A stretch of DNA of 64,000 nt from Pseudomonas sp. FP2309 (lineage in GTDB: Bacteria; Pseudomonadota; Gammaproteobacteria; Pseudomonadales; Pseudomonadaceae): contig NZ_CP117439.1 in the NCBI RefSeq assembly GCF_030687575.1, forward strand, positions 2,223,501 to 2,287,500, in the 5' to 3' direction. Under the pieces are notes generated by a model. The model searched no databases, was not told where the DNA came from, and was given only the letters and a program-made list of their open reading frames with translations. The translations under genes and the position numbers were made by a program. Below are positions 9,433 to 18,948 of the stretch, one piece after another. Each line of letters starts with the position of its first letter. The first letter of the stretch is position 1.

Positions 9433-10749
9433 TCACCGATAGATGAACCGATTGACCACCCCTTCAAGCATCTCCTGCCGCCCACTCACGGCCTGCGGGT
9501 TCAGCTCATGGGCAAACGCGTGCTCGGCCAGCGACGCCAGGCTGAACTCGCCCGCCAGCACCGCCTTGCCCAGCGGCTGCTGCCAGCCGGCATAACGCTG
9601 GTCCTTGAATTGCTGCAACTGGTCGTTTTGTACCATGGCTGCCGCGCGTTCCAGGGCCAGGGCCAGGGTGTCCATGGCGGCGACGTGACCGTAGAACAGG
9701 TCGATCTCGTCCAGGCTCTGGCGGCGCACCTTGGAGTCGAAGTTATAGCCGCCATTCTTGAAGCCGCCAGCCTTGAGGATTTCATAGGTGGCCAGGGTCA
9801 TCTCTTCGACGCTGTTGGGGAACTGGTCGGTGTCCCAGCCGTTCTGCGGGTCGCCGCGGTTGGCGTCAATGCTGCCGAAGATCCCCAGGGACACAGCGGT
9901 GGCAATCTCATGCTGAAAACTGTGCCCGGCCAGGGTGGCGTGGTTGGCCTCGATATTCACCTTGATCTCGTGTTCCAGGCCGTACTCATGCAGGAAGCCG
10001 AACACCGTGGCGCTGTCGTAATCGTATTGGTGCTTGGTCGGCTCCTGGGGCTTGGGTTCGATCAGCAGGTCACCCTTAAAGCCGATGTTGTGCTTGTGCT
10101 CCACCACCATGCGCATAAAGCGCCCAAGCTGTTCGCGCTCGCGCTTGAGGTCGGTATTGAGCAGGGTTTCATACCCTTCGCGACCGCCCCATAGCACGTA
10201 GTTGGAACCCTTGAGTCGCAGGGTGGCGTTCATCGCGCTGAACACCTGGGCGGCGGCGTAGGCAAACACCTCCGGGTCCGGGTTGCTCGCGGCGCCGGCG
10301 GCAAAGCGCGGGTTGCTGAAGCAGTTGGCGGTGCCCCACAACAGCTTGATGCCGGTCTGTTCCTGATGGCGCTCCAGGTGGTCGACCATCTGCGCAAAGT
10401 GGTTGCGGTACTCCTTGAGCGAGCTGCCTTCGGGGGCGACGTCGGTGTCGTGAAAACTGTAGTAGTCGATGCCCAGCTTGGAAAAAAACTCAAAGGCCGC
10501 GTCTGCCTTGCCGATTGCCAGCTCCATAGGGTCGCCGCTGCGCTGCCAGGGCCGCTTGAAGGTGCCCGAACCAAACACATCCGCCCCTGGCCACACGAAG
10601 GTGTGCCAGTAACAGACCGCCATGCGCAGGTGCTCGCGCATGGGTTTGCCGAGGATCAGCTTGTCGGCATCGTAATGGCGAAAGGCGAGGGGGGCGTCGC
10701 TGCCGGGGCCTTCGAAGCGAACCTTCTCGACACCTGGGAAGTACGGCAT
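9433..10749 (-). CDS. xylA: Xylose isomerase
   Basis: 438 residues, the length of class II xylose isomerases (E. coli 440). Converts D-xylose to D-xylulose in the cytoplasm with divalent metal. H100 and D103 in SFHDTD match the catalytic His/Asp pair; the metal-binding regions ([33 protein letters not shown]) are intact. First gene of the xylAFGH operon. No xylulokinase gene is adjacent; in P. fluorescens SBW25 xylulose is phosphorylated by the kinase of the mannitol locus. Probably activated by XylR, encoded about 1.1 kb upstream on the opposite strand (xutA/xutR in SBW25 nomenclature). Confidence 0.95.
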   Translation of the reverse strand: MPYFPGVEKVRFEGPGSDAPLAFRHYDADKLILGKPMREHLRMAVCYWHTFVWPGADVFGSGTFKRPWQRSGDPMELAIGKADAAFEFFSKLGIDYYSFHDTDVAPEGSSLKEYRNHFAQMVDHLERHQEQTGIKLLWGTANCFSNPRFAAGAASNPDPEVFAYAAAQVFSAMNATLRLKGSNYVLWGGREGYETLLNTDLKREREQLGRFMRMVVEHKHNIGFKGDLLIEPKPQEPTKHQYDYDSATVFGFLHEYGLEHEIKVNIEANHATLAGHSFQHEIATAVSLGIFGSIDANRGDPQNGWDTDQFPNSVEEMTLATYEILKAGGFKNGGYNFDSKVRRQSLDEIDLFYGHVAAMDTLALALERAAAMVQNDQLQQFKDQRYAGWQQPLGKAVLAGEFSLASLAEHAFAHELNPQAVSGRQEMLEGVVNRFIYR

Positions 10750-10966
10750 GGCGTTTTCCTTATTGTTCTTGGCGGTGTCTGGATACTAGCAACGGCGTTG
10801 GAGGGGCTGATTATGAAAATCACCAAAGGAGGGTGCGATTTTGAGTGGCGCGCTCAGAACGGCTCAAGGAGTACATGATTTAGGGAAACGTCTGACTTTA
10901 CGGTGAGTAAATGCCTCCTCAGAGTTTTGTGTGCCAGCCAACTAAACCCGAATTAAGGAAAGAGAT

Positions 10967-11200
10967 ATGAGTGCATCGCTCCCGTTGCGATATACCAATG
11001 ACGTATCCGCGGAGTTTCTTAATCAATTAAATAAATCGCCCTTCACCGAACAGCAATTATCCAACTTTAATGAGCGCGCTTTGGCGCGGTTCAAAGAACA
11101 GCGGGCCTATCAGAACGCTCATCTCGCTTGGTGGAGGACTTTCTCCCGCCCAATGAACGACGAAACAACAGGCGCGGCGCTGCATGACCCCGTGCAGTGA
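10967..11200 (+). CDS. Small protein, possibly N-terminal remnant of an effector-like protein
   Basis: 77 residues opening with a good ribosome-binding site (AAGGAAAGAGAT before ATG). Amphipathic and charged, with LRYTNDVSAEFLNQL, FNERALARFKEQRAYQ and AHLAWWRTFSRPM. From memory this resembles the N-terminus of larger Pseudomonas proteins whose C-terminal half looks like the next ORF, so it is probably the first piece of a gene that lost its middle. No function can be assigned. Its AT-richer composition stands out from the xylose genes on either side. Confidence 0.45.
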   Translation: MSASLPLRYTNDVSAEFLNQLNKSPFTEQQLSNFNERALARFKEQRAYQNAHLAWWRTFSRPMNDETTGAALHDPVQ

Positions 11201-11257
11201 CGTGTGAACGTTCTCGGACCGTAAGTCCATTGCAGACTGCAAACAGATAAGGGGGCG

Positions 11258-11689
11258 GTGAGTCGGGCTACCAAATATATGAAAGCGGGCGGTTATATTG
11301 GGATTGGTCTTGGTGGGGTGTCTTCGTTGTTGGCTATCGAGCAGGTGTGCAGCGATGACCCGGGAGCGGCCTGTGAGAAGATCAAGTTTACTGAAGGCGG
11401 AAAGTTCACTGGGTCTACCTTCGCTGGAACGCTAGGTGGTGCGATAGCCGGTTCTGCCAGTGGCCCAGTCTGCGTGGAAATTGGTGCAGTTACAGGAGGT
11501 CTCGGAAGTGTTGTCTGTGTCGCGGCCAGAGTGGGAACTGGTGCATGGGCGGGCACGACTGTCGGAGGAAAGGCTGGCGAAACTATCGGTGAGAAACTTT
11601 ACGAAGTTACTCAACCGCGTGGCCAAGGGCTTCGGTCCAAATCGGAGAACTGGATCCGCTTGATCTTGAGAACTTCCCACCCCACCTGA
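11258..11689 (+). pseudogene. Glycine-zipper C-terminal fragment of an effector/polymorphic-toxin-like protein
   Basis: The GTG-initiated frame carries YMKAGGYIGIGLGGVSSLLAI, EQVCSDDPGAACEKIKFTE and a Gly/Ala-rich membrane-like stretch (FAGTLGGAIAGSASG, then GTGAWAGTTVGGKAGETIGEKLYE). This arrangement occurs, as I recall, in the C-terminal half of large Pseudomonas effector-like proteins. The frame is open back to 11225 without an ATG, and after about 11620 sequence in another frame (GELDPLDLENFPPHLKRRLI, then a hydrophobic helix ending in TAA near 11777) looks more protein-like, suggesting a frameshift. I read the pair 10967-11780 as a decayed gene with an internal deletion. Confidence 0.45.
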
Positions 11690-11862
11690 AACGTCGCTTG
11701 ATCATCAACTTGACGGTGAAGGTTATCGCCTTTATTTGGATGATAGTTATAGCAATGCTATTGGAGTTCAGATAATTCGGGCGGGCCTCACTCGAGGCCC
11801 GCTTTCCTCAAGAATCACGCCCTGCATGCTAACCTGCACCCACCGGCCCCAGGACAAAAACA

Positions 11863-13044
11863 ATGAAAACCCTACCGCCCGTGCACCGCATCGCCTTGCT
11901 CTTCAACGGCAGCAAAATCTACGACCGCGGCATCATCGCCGGTATCGGCAATTACCTGAGCAGTACCCGCGCCTCGTGGGACTTGTTTCTGGAGGAAGAT
12001 TTTCTGTGCCGCCTTCGGGGGATCGAGCGCTGGCAGGGCGACGGCATCATTGCCGACTTCGACGACCCGTTGATCGGCGAGGCGCTGGCCGGCAGCCACT
12101 TGCCGGTGGTGGCGGTGGGCGGCTCCTATGACGATGTGCGCGCCTATCCCAAGGGCATTCCCTACGTGGCGACCGACAATTACGGGTTGATGCAGCTGGC
12201 CTACGAGCACCTGATCGAGGCCGGGCTGACGCGTTTTGCCTGTTTCAGCCTGCCCGAAGCCCAGGCCAATCGCTGGGCCCAGGAGCGCGAAAAAGCCTTT
12301 CGCCGCCTGATGCAGCGCGATGGCCTGCAGGTGCAGATCTATCGCGGCCTGGGCACCAGCGCGCCGATGTGGGACAGCGCGGTGGAGCAGCAGATCGCCT
12401 GGCTGGAAAGTCTGCCCAAACCGATCGGCATCATCGCCGTCACCGACGCCCGCGCCCGGCAGTTGCTGCAAGCCTGCCTTACCGCTGGTATCGCGGTGCC
12501 GGAGCAGGTGGCGTTGATCGGCATCGACAACGATCCGCTGACCCGCACCCTCACGCGCGTGCCGCTCAGCTCGGTGATCCAGGGCACCGAAACCATGGGC
12601 CGCACCGCCGCCGCGCTGTTGCATCAGATGCTGCACGGCAAGCCCTGCGCGGGCACGCAGATCCTGGTGCCGCCAGAGGCCATCAATGTGCAGGCTTCCA
12701 GCTTGCATCAGCCGTTGGGCAACCCGTATGTGATGCAGGCCCTGCTGTTTATCCGCCAATACGCCTGCCAGGGCATCAAGACCGCGCAGGTGGCGGCGTA
12801 TGTCGGGGTGTCGCGTTCATCCCTGGAAGCGCATTTTCGCAAGGTACGCGGTTGCAGCGTGCACGACGAGATTCTGCGCTTCAAACTCGCCGCTGCAGCC
12901 AAGGGCCTGGAAAGCCGGGGCCTGGCGATTGCCGAGATTGCGGCCAAGTGCGGCTTCAAGTCGGCGCAGTACCTGCACACGGTGTTTCGTCGCGAGTTTG
13001 GCTGCACGCCAAGGGAGTATCAGCAGGGCGTGGCGTGTGAGTGA
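11863..13044 (+). CDS. xylR: Xylose-responsive AraC-family regulator
   Basis: 393 residues. Residues about 8-270 form a LacI/periplasmic-binding-like sensor (RIALLFNGSKIYDRGIIAGI; GIIAVTDARARQLLQAC; VALIGIDNDPLTRTLTRVPLSSV); residues about 285-390 are a double-HTH AraC domain (AAYVGVSRSSLEAHFRKVRG and IAAKCGFKSAQYLHTVFRREF). This is the exact layout of E. coli XylR, the xylose-bound activator of xylA and xylFGH. It points away from xylA; the P. fluorescens SBW25 counterpart is XutR. Convergent with gcd, with a strong hairpin between them. Confidence 0.93.
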   Translation: MKTLPPVHRIALLFNGSKIYDRGIIAGIGNYLSSTRASWDLFLEEDFLCRLRGIERWQGDGIIADFDDPLIGEALAGSHLPVVAVGGSYDDVRAYPKGIPYVATDNYGLMQLAYEHLIEAGLTRFACFSLPEAQANRWAQEREKAFRRLMQRDGLQVQIYRGLGTSAPMWDSAVEQQIAWLESLPKPIGIIAVTDARARQLLQACLTAGIAVPEQVALIGIDNDPLTRTLTRVPLSSVIQGTETMGRTAAALLHQMLHGKPCAGTQILVPPEAINVQASSLHQPLGNPYVMQALLFIRQYACQGIKTAQVAAYVGVSRSSLEAHFRKVRGCSVHDEILRFKLAAAAKGLESRGLAIAEIAAKCGFKSAQYLHTVFRREFGCTPREYQQGVACE

Positions 13045-13048
13045 GGGC

Positions 13049-13072
13049 GGCGCGATGCCGAAGCATCGCGCC
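13049..13072. terminator. Bidirectional hairpin between convergent xylR and gcd
   Basis: GGCGCGATGC-cgaa-GCATCGCGCC is a 10-bp perfect stem with a CGAA tetraloop in the 36-base gap between two converging genes. It lacks a T-run, so termination strength is uncertain. Confidence 0.6.
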
Positions 13073-13080
13073 GACCCAGG

Positions 13081-15498
13081 TCAAGGCAGGGCGTAGGCGA
13101 TCACGTAGTCGCCACGGTCGGTGGATTGGCGGGCACCGCCGGCGGTGACCACTACATATTGTTTGCCGGTTTTCGGCGACACGTAGGTCATCGGGCCACC
13201 TTGGCTGCCGACCGGCAGGCGGGCTTTCCAGATTTCTTCACCGTTGCCGCTGTTGAAAGCGCGCAGGTAGAAGTCCTGGGTGCCGGCGATGAAAATCAGG
13301 CCGCCCTGGGTCGACAGGGTGCCGCCAAGCGTAGGCAGGCCAATCTTGATCGGCAGGTGCATGCGGATGCCAAGGGGGCCGGTGTCTTCGACGGTGCCGA
13401 CCGGTACTTGCCAGGCGATCTTTTGGGTCTTCATGTCGATGGCGGTCAGGGTGCCGAACGGCGGCGCCTGGCACGGGATGCCGGCTACCGACAGGAAGCG
13501 GTTTTTGTTCACCGCATACGGCGTGCCCTTGAGCGGTACGGCGCCCATGCCGGTGTTCAGCGCCTCACCACCGGACGCCGCCAGGGCCTTGTTCTGCGAA
13601 GGGATCATCTGGATCCACAGGCCCAGGCGCATGTCGTTGACGAAGATAAAGCCGTGCACCGGGTCGGTGGAGAGGCTGCCCCAGTTCATGCCACCCAGGG
13701 AACCGGGGAAGCTCAGGGACTTATCGGTGCCCGGCGCGGTGTACAGGCCGTCGTAGCGCATACCTTTGAAGTCGATACGGCATAGCAGCTGGTCGTACGG
13801 CGTGGCGCCCCACATGTCCGACTCGCTCAAGGTTTGCGCGCCGATCTGTGGCATGCCCACCGATTTTGGCTGGGTGGGTGAGTAAGGTTCGTTGGGAATG
13901 TTGGCGGCCTTGACCGGGACGTCCTTGACGTCAGTCAGCGGCTTGCCGGTGGCACGGTCGAGCACATAGATCTGCCCGGCCTTGGTGCCGATCACCACTG
14001 CCGGTACGGCGCTGTCGCTGCCCGGCGGGGTGAAGTCGATCAGGCTCGGTTGCATCGGCAGATCGAAGTCCCACAGGTCGTTGTGGACGGTCTGGTACAC
14101 CCATTTTTCGGCGCCGGTGGAGGCGTCCAGCGCCAGCACCGAGGCGCCGTACTTGTGGTCGAGTGCGGTGCGTTCCACACCGTAGATGTCGGTGGACGAG
14201 CTGCCCATCGGCAGGAACACCGTGTTCATCAGCGGATCGTAGGACATCGGCGCCCAGCTGTTCGGCGTGCTGCGCACATAACTGCGGTCACCGGCCGGGG
14301 CCTGCTTGTCTTCAGGGTTGCCCGGGTCAAAGGCCCAGCGCATTTTGCCGCTGATCACGTCAAAACCACGAATCACGCCGCCCGGCATGTCGGTTTGCAC
14401 GTTATCCGCGACGCGGCCGCCCACTACCACGGTAGTGCCGGCGATCAGTGGCGCGGAGGACAGTTGGTAGTAGCTGTCCGGCACATTGCCCAGGCCGGCT
14501 TTCAAATCCACCTGGCCGTGGGTGCCGAAGTCTTCGCAGAATTGGCCGGTGTCGGCATCGACTGCAATCAGCCGCGCGTCAATCGTATTCGTCAGCAAGC
14601 GACGCTGGCATTGCGCACCGGGCGCAACGCTGGCGGCAATGATTGGCGAGCTGTTCGGCCGGGTCGGCTGGGCGATCGGTGCGGTCGCGTCGAAGTACGC
14701 CATGCCCCGGCAACGCTGCCAGACCGCCGACTTGGCGTTGACCTCGTTTTTCCACAGCTCTTTGCCGGTGTCGGCGTCGAGGGCGATCAGGTTGTTGTGC
14801 GGGGTGCAGATGAACACTTTGTTGCCAATCTGCAGGGGCGTCAGTTGGTCTTCGGCACCGTTGCCGTCGCTGATTGCCACGTCGCCGGTGCGGTAGGTCC
14901 AGGCGACTTTGAGTGAGTTCACGGTGTCGCGGTTGATCTGGTCGAGGGCGGCGAAGCGGCTTCCGCCTTCGGTATTACCGTAGTGCGCCCAGTCTTTCTG
15001 CGCGTAGGCCGGGGCCACCGGGGCCACCGGGGTCACCCCAGGGCCGGCGCCGGTCGGGGCAACGCTTGGGTGGGCGACAAACATATTGCCTGCCGCCACC
15101 GCCACGCCCACCGCCAATACGGCGGCCACCCCATAGGCCCCGCGTGCCGGTTTACCCGCCAGCAGCGGGTACACCATCGCCACCACCAGGCCAATCACGG
15201 CAAACATGAATAGCCGCGAGAACAGCGGCCAGAACACTAGACCCACATCGGCCACCGCCCAAATGGCCGTGCCGATCAGGAACGCGGCGAACAGCCAGGC
15301 ACCGGCGGGTTTGCGTCGGGCAATCAGCAGGCCGGAAACCGCCATGGCCACGCCGCCGATCAGGAAGTACCAGGAACCTCCAAGACTGACCAGTTTGGCG
15401 CCGCCGACGGCCAGCGCAAGGCCGAGCAGGGCGATGACAACGCCCAGGCCCAGCAGTAAGAATCTAGAGACGCCAGCGGCGCGCGATGCTCGTTTCAT
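13081..15498 (-). CDS. gcd: Membrane-bound PQQ-dependent glucose dehydrogenase
   Basis: 805 residues. Residues 1 to about 145 hold the five membrane helices of Gcd (LLLGLGVVIALLGLALAVGG onward); the remainder is the periplasmic quinoprotein beta-propeller (KDWAHYGNTEGGSRFAALDQI; WVYQTVHNDLWDFDLP; GMNWGSLSTDP; LPVGSQGGPMTYVSPKTGKQ). Oxidises glucose, and more slowly other aldoses including pentoses, to lactones in the periplasm and passes electrons to ubiquinone. PQQ biosynthesis genes are not in the window. The short spacing to the chemoreceptor upstream (197 bases) includes that gene's terminator, so gcd has its own promoter. Confidence 0.95.
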   Translation of the reverse strand: MKRASRAAGVSRFLLLGLGVVIALLGLALAVGGAKLVSLGGSWYFLIGGVAMAVSGLLIARRKPAGAWLFAAFLIGTAIWAVADVGLVFWPLFSRLFMFAVIGLVVAMVYPLLAGKPARGAYGVAAVLAVGVAVAAGNMFVAHPSVAPTGAGPGVTPVAPVAPAYAQKDWAHYGNTEGGSRFAALDQINRDTVNSLKVAWTYRTGDVAISDGNGAEDQLTPLQIGNKVFICTPHNNLIALDADTGKELWKNEVNAKSAVWQRCRGMAYFDATAPIAQPTRPNSSPIIAASVAPGAQCQRRLLTNTIDARLIAVDADTGQFCEDFGTHGQVDLKAGLGNVPDSYYQLSSAPLIAGTTVVVGGRVADNVQTDMPGGVIRGFDVISGKMRWAFDPGNPEDKQAPAGDRSYVRSTPNSWAPMSYDPLMNTVFLPMGSSSTDIYGVERTALDHKYGASVLALDASTGAEKWVYQTVHNDLWDFDLPMQPSLIDFTPPGSDSAVPAVVIGTKAGQIYVLDRATGKPLTDVKDVPVKAANIPNEPYSPTQPKSVGMPQIGAQTLSESDMWGATPYDQLLCRIDFKGMRYDGLYTAPGTDKSLSFPGSLGGMNWGSLSTDPVHGFIFVNDMRLGLWIQMIPSQNKALAASGGEALNTGMGAVPLKGTPYAVNKNRFLSVAGIPCQAPPFGTLTAIDMKTQKIAWQVPVGTVEDTGPLGIRMHLPIKIGLPTLGGTLSTQGGLIFIAGTQDFYLRAFNSGNGEEIWKARLPVGSQGGPMTYVSPKTGKQYVVVTAGGARQSTDRGDYVIAYALP

Positions 15499-15639
15499 GT
15501 CGAAAGGACTCGAGTGATAGAGGGCAAAGACGCCATGTTAGCAATATAAGTAACCAGTTAGTACATTGTGGCCCGGTAATAGATTATTGCAGCGACTGCG
15601 ATGATGCGCTGAGGTCACGCGGGCGTGAAGACTCCAGAA

Positions 15640-15676
15640 ATGCAAAGGCCCCCGACGCGGAGGTCGAGGGCCTGAG
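15640..15676 (-). terminator. Terminator of the dCache chemoreceptor gene
   Basis: On the minus strand AGGCCCTCGAC-ctccgc-GTCGGGGGCCT folds into a GC-rich stem followed by TTTGCATTT, about 20 bases after the chemoreceptor stop. Confidence 0.7.
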
Positions 15677-15694
15677 GTTGAAGCTGACGCTGTG

Positions 15695-17638
15695 CTAGAA
15701 CTTAAAGCGACCCACCAACCCCTTGAGCTGACCGGAAATATCGGTCAAGCGGCCTGAACCGGTCTGTGCCGAATGGGCAAAACCTTCGACCAGTTGCGCA
15801 TCGGCATGGATCTGCGCGATGTGCCGGTTGATCTCCTCGGCCACCTGATGCTGTTCTTCGGCAGCGGTGGCGATCTGGGTGTTCTGGTCGCGGATCGAGT
15901 CCACCGAGCCTTGGATCTTATCGAAGCTGTCGCGGGCCTGCTGGATGCGTTCCACGCTGGTTTGCGATACCAACAGGCTGCCTTGCATCTGCTGCGTGAC
16001 TTCCTGGGTACGGCGGGCGAGGTTGCCGAGCAGGCTGTCGATTTCACCGGTGGAGTCGGCAGTGCGGCGCGCCAGGGCGCGGACTTCGTCGGCGACCACG
16101 GCAAAGCCACGGCCCTGATCACCGGCGCGGGCGGCTTCAATCGCCGCGTTGAGCGCCAGCAGGTTGGTCTGCTCGGCAATCGAGCGGATGGTGTCGAGGA
16201 TGGTGTTGATGTTCTGGCTGTCCTGCTCCAGCAACTGCATGGTCTGGGTCGACTTCTGCAGGTCTTCGCTGAGCTTGAGCACGCTGCCGGTGGCTTCGCC
16301 GATATGCTGCTGGCCGTCGTGGACATCACGGTAGCCTGCGTCGGCACTCGAGGCGGCGGCGCTGCACGAGCGGGCGACTTCGTTGGCGGTGGCCACCATT
16401 TCGTTGAACGCAGTGCTGACCAGTTCCACGGCTTCACGCTGGCGACCGGCGGCCTGGTTCATGTTGTTGGCCACCTCGCTGGTGTCGGCGGCGGCGCTTT
16501 GCAGATCGGATGATGCGTTGCCGATGCGCTGTACCAACTGCGCGATCATGCTCAGGAACTGGTTGAACCAACCTGCCAGGCTGGCGGTTTCGTCTTTGCC
16601 CTGTACCTTGAGCTGGCGTGTGAGGTCGCCTTCACCTTCGGCGATTTCCTGCAGGCCGTCGGCCACGCCACGGATCGGCCGCACGATGACACTGGCGAAG
16701 CTGGCGCCGACGATGGCGAAGACCACGGCCAGGGCCGCGGCGATGGCGGCGATCAGCCAAGTGAGGCTGGTGGCGCCGGCCATCACTTCATCGCGTTTGA
16801 TCAGGCCGATAAAGCGCCAGCCCAAGTCTTTGGAGCTGACCACGTTGGCCATGTAGGCCACGCCGTCGATGTCGATCTGGGTCACGCCGTCGCCGCGCTT
16901 GGCCAGTTCGGCGTAGTTGGGTCCCAGGTCGGCCAGGGGCTTGAAGTTGTGCGTGGCATCGCTGGGGTCGACCAGCACGTTGCCATTGCCTTCCACCAGC
17001 ATCAGGTAACCGCTGTCGCCCAGCTTGATGTTGCGCACCAACTCGGTGAGCTGCTTGAGCGACACGTCCAGCCCGATCACGCCGAGGATGTTGCCGCTGG
17101 CATCGGCGACGGTGTGCACGGTGCCGATCAGCACCACATCGTCCGGTGCCCAGTAGTAAGCGCCAGTGCGCACGGTGGCACCTGGCGCGGCGATGGCGGC
17201 CTTGTACCAAGGGCGCACGCGGGGGTCGTAGTTGTTGAGTTTGGTGTCGTCCGGCCAACTGGCGTAGCCGCCGTCGCTCAAGCCCAGGGACAGGTAAGCG
17301 GTGCTCGGATGGCTTTTGGCGAACTGGTCGAAAATCGCCAGCAGCTCTTTGTTGGTCTGGGTCAGGGGGATTTGCGCCGCATCGGCCCCTGCATAGCTCT
17401 TGAGGTCCTTGGCCGCGACAACGCGCGGGTCCTTGGCCACGAAGTCGACGTTCTGGCTGATGCCGTCGAAAAACTGCTTCATGCCATTGTCGATCTGGCG
17501 TATTTCGCGACCGCTGCTGTCGAGGAAATTGGCCAGGGCCCCCTCGCGCAGATTCAGCACTACCAACACGGCCACCAGGATGACCGGGAGGCACGCGATA
17601 GCCGCGAACGCCCAGGTCAACTTCTGCTTGATATTCAT
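15695..17638 (-). CDS. Methyl-accepting chemotaxis protein with dCache sensor
   Basis: 647 residues: membrane segment about 8-30; periplasmic double-Cache domain (about 35-275) with [14 protein letters not shown] and [13 protein letters not shown], typical of dCache_1 receptors; second membrane segment about 290-312; HAMP; signalling domain with tip [19 protein letters not shown] near residue 485. The YDPRxRPWY and GLD elements are those seen in amino-acid or amine-binding dCache receptors, but the ligand cannot be fixed from sequence alone. Single-gene unit with its own terminator. Confidence 0.93.
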   Translation of the reverse strand: MNIKQKLTWAFAAIACLPVILVAVLVVLNLREGALANFLDSSGREIRQIDNGMKQFFDGISQNVDFVAKDPRVVAAKDLKSYAGADAAQIPLTQTNKELLAIFDQFAKSHPSTAYLSLGLSDGGYASWPDDTKLNNYDPRVRPWYKAAIAAPGATVRTGAYYWAPDDVVLIGTVHTVADASGNILGVIGLDVSLKQLTELVRNIKLGDSGYLMLVEGNGNVLVDPSDATHNFKPLADLGPNYAELAKRGDGVTQIDIDGVAYMANVVSSKDLGWRFIGLIKRDEVMAGATSLTWLIAAIAAALAVVFAIVGASFASVIVRPIRGVADGLQEIAEGEGDLTRQLKVQGKDETASLAGWFNQFLSMIAQLVQRIGNASSDLQSAAADTSEVANNMNQAAGRQREAVELVSTAFNEMVATANEVARSCSAAASSADAGYRDVHDGQQHIGEATGSVLKLSEDLQKSTQTMQLLEQDSQNINTILDTIRSIAEQTNLLALNAAIEAARAGDQGRGFAVVADEVRALARRTADSTGEIDSLLGNLARRTQEVTQQMQGSLLVSQTSVERIQQARDSFDKIQGSVDSIRDQNTQIATAAEEQHQVAEEINRHIAQIHADAQLVEGFAHSAQTGSGRLTDISGQLKGLVGRFKF

Positions 17639-17781
17639 AACTTCACCTGCGGGTATTTATAGTTTTGGCAAGGAGAAACGCGAGTGCTGAATGCCGCATG
17701 TGTTGTTATGAGGGGAGATTGCCCATGCGTACCCTTGGTTTATCGACCGAAGCGGCACGCACTTGAGGGCGAGGCGGGTGA

Positions 17782-18672
17782 TCAGCCGATTTGGTCGTCG
17801 GCCAGGGCGTCGCGGCGCATCGACTGCAGGTTCTTTTCGATGGTTTCGCAGATAGCTTCCATCTGGATCTGGTGTTCGCTGGAGCGGAACGGGCTCTGCA
17901 AGTCGGTGCCGATGCGTTCGATGGCCAGCAGCATAAAACCCACCACCGTCGAGGCCAGCGGGGTAAACCAGCCCAGAGATTCCACCAAGCCCACAGGCAC
18001 GATCAGGCAGAACAGCGAGATAAATAGCCGTGGGAAATACACGTAAGGGTAGGGCAGCGGCGTGTTGGCGATGCGCTCCATGCCGCCCTGGGCGTTGGAC
18101 AGGTCCACCAGCGTCGACTCCAGCCGCGCCAGGCGGATGCTGTCCAGGTGCCCGGCCTTGTATTCCCTGGCCAGCAACGCCGCAGAACCAGTGAGGATAT
18201 CGTTGGCAAAGTTGTTGGTGGCGCCATTGCGTGCGAACTCCTCGGTGGGGATAAACGCGCGCACCTCGTCCGGACACGGCTCACCCTTGAGGTGGGCGGC
18301 CAGGCAGTTTACATAGGCCACATGGCGACGCAGCAGGGTGGATTTGACCGGGTTCACTTCGCTGCCGGGGTCGTCCAGCAGGGTCAGCACCTGGCGCGCA
18401 AAGCTGCGCGAGTTGTTGACCATGGCGCCCCACAGCGTGCGCGCTTCCCACCAGCGGTTGTAGGCGCTGCTGTTGCGAAAGCTGATCAGCACGATCAGCG
18501 CCGAACCCAGCAGGGTGAGGGGCATCAGCGGCAGGTTGACCTTGGCGTTGAGAAACAGCATGAAATCGACGGTGACGGCGATGTCCCACAGTAACAGCCA
18601 GAACAGCGACCAGCCGACGTAGCCCATGGTCTTGATGATCAGGCGGTATTTTTTGACGATGGCGGCTTTCAA
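17782..18672 (-). CDS. Bestrophin-family ion channel
   Basis: 296 residues with four hydrophobic segments (about 18-40, 45-65, 195-215, 220-240). The RNSSAYNRWWEARTLWG segment is the signature of bacterial bestrophins (UPF0187). Bacterial members form pentameric, mainly cation-selective channels; eukaryotic relatives are calcium-gated chloride channels. Stand-alone gene. The first bases (KKYRLIIKTMGYVGW) agree with the family N-terminus, so the start is likely right. Confidence 0.88.
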   Translation of the reverse strand: MKAAIVKKYRLIIKTMGYVGWSLFWLLLWDIAVTVDFMLFLNAKVNLPLMPLTLLGSALIVLISFRNSSAYNRWWEARTLWGAMVNNSRSFARQVLTLLDDPGSEVNPVKSTLLRRHVAYVNCLAAHLKGEPCPDEVRAFIPTEEFARNGATNNFANDILTGSAALLAREYKAGHLDSIRLARLESTLVDLSNAQGGMERIANTPLPYPYVYFPRLFISLFCLIVPVGLVESLGWFTPLASTVVGFMLLAIERIGTDLQSPFRSSEHQIQMEAICETIEKNLQSMRRDALADDQIG

Positions 18673-18948
18673 ACGACAACCTCGTGGCGAACGGTAAGCA
18701 ACAGTGCCCTAGCTCGGACGTCCGGTTTCGGGGAAGGTTCGCCTGCGAACTGAAACGGTTAAGCCCCCCGGTTGCGTTGGAACAATTTTGGTAACGACGA
18801 TGTCCTCTTGCCTAATCGCGATAGATTGCGCCCAAGGCAAAACGCCATTAGTGGTACTGACAGTGACGTGAGTGGTTGTGAGAGCAGGTTGCAGAAGCAC
18901 TGCAATCGAGATCAGTGGATTTTAGTTGTTTGATCAGGGCTCTTTCTC
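18673..18948. other. Intergenic region, no gene seen
   Basis: 276 bases between the divergent bestrophin and HTH genes. It contains a small GTTCGC-ct-GCGAAC hairpin near 18737 and AT-richer DNA towards the HTH gene; no convincing promoter or operator was identified. Confidence 0.4.

Noticed and set aside
10780..10880. Possible XylR operator around GAAAATCACCAAAGG upstream of xylA
   Set aside because: Resembles AraC-type half-sites only loosely and no clear direct repeat is present, so I did not list it as a feature.
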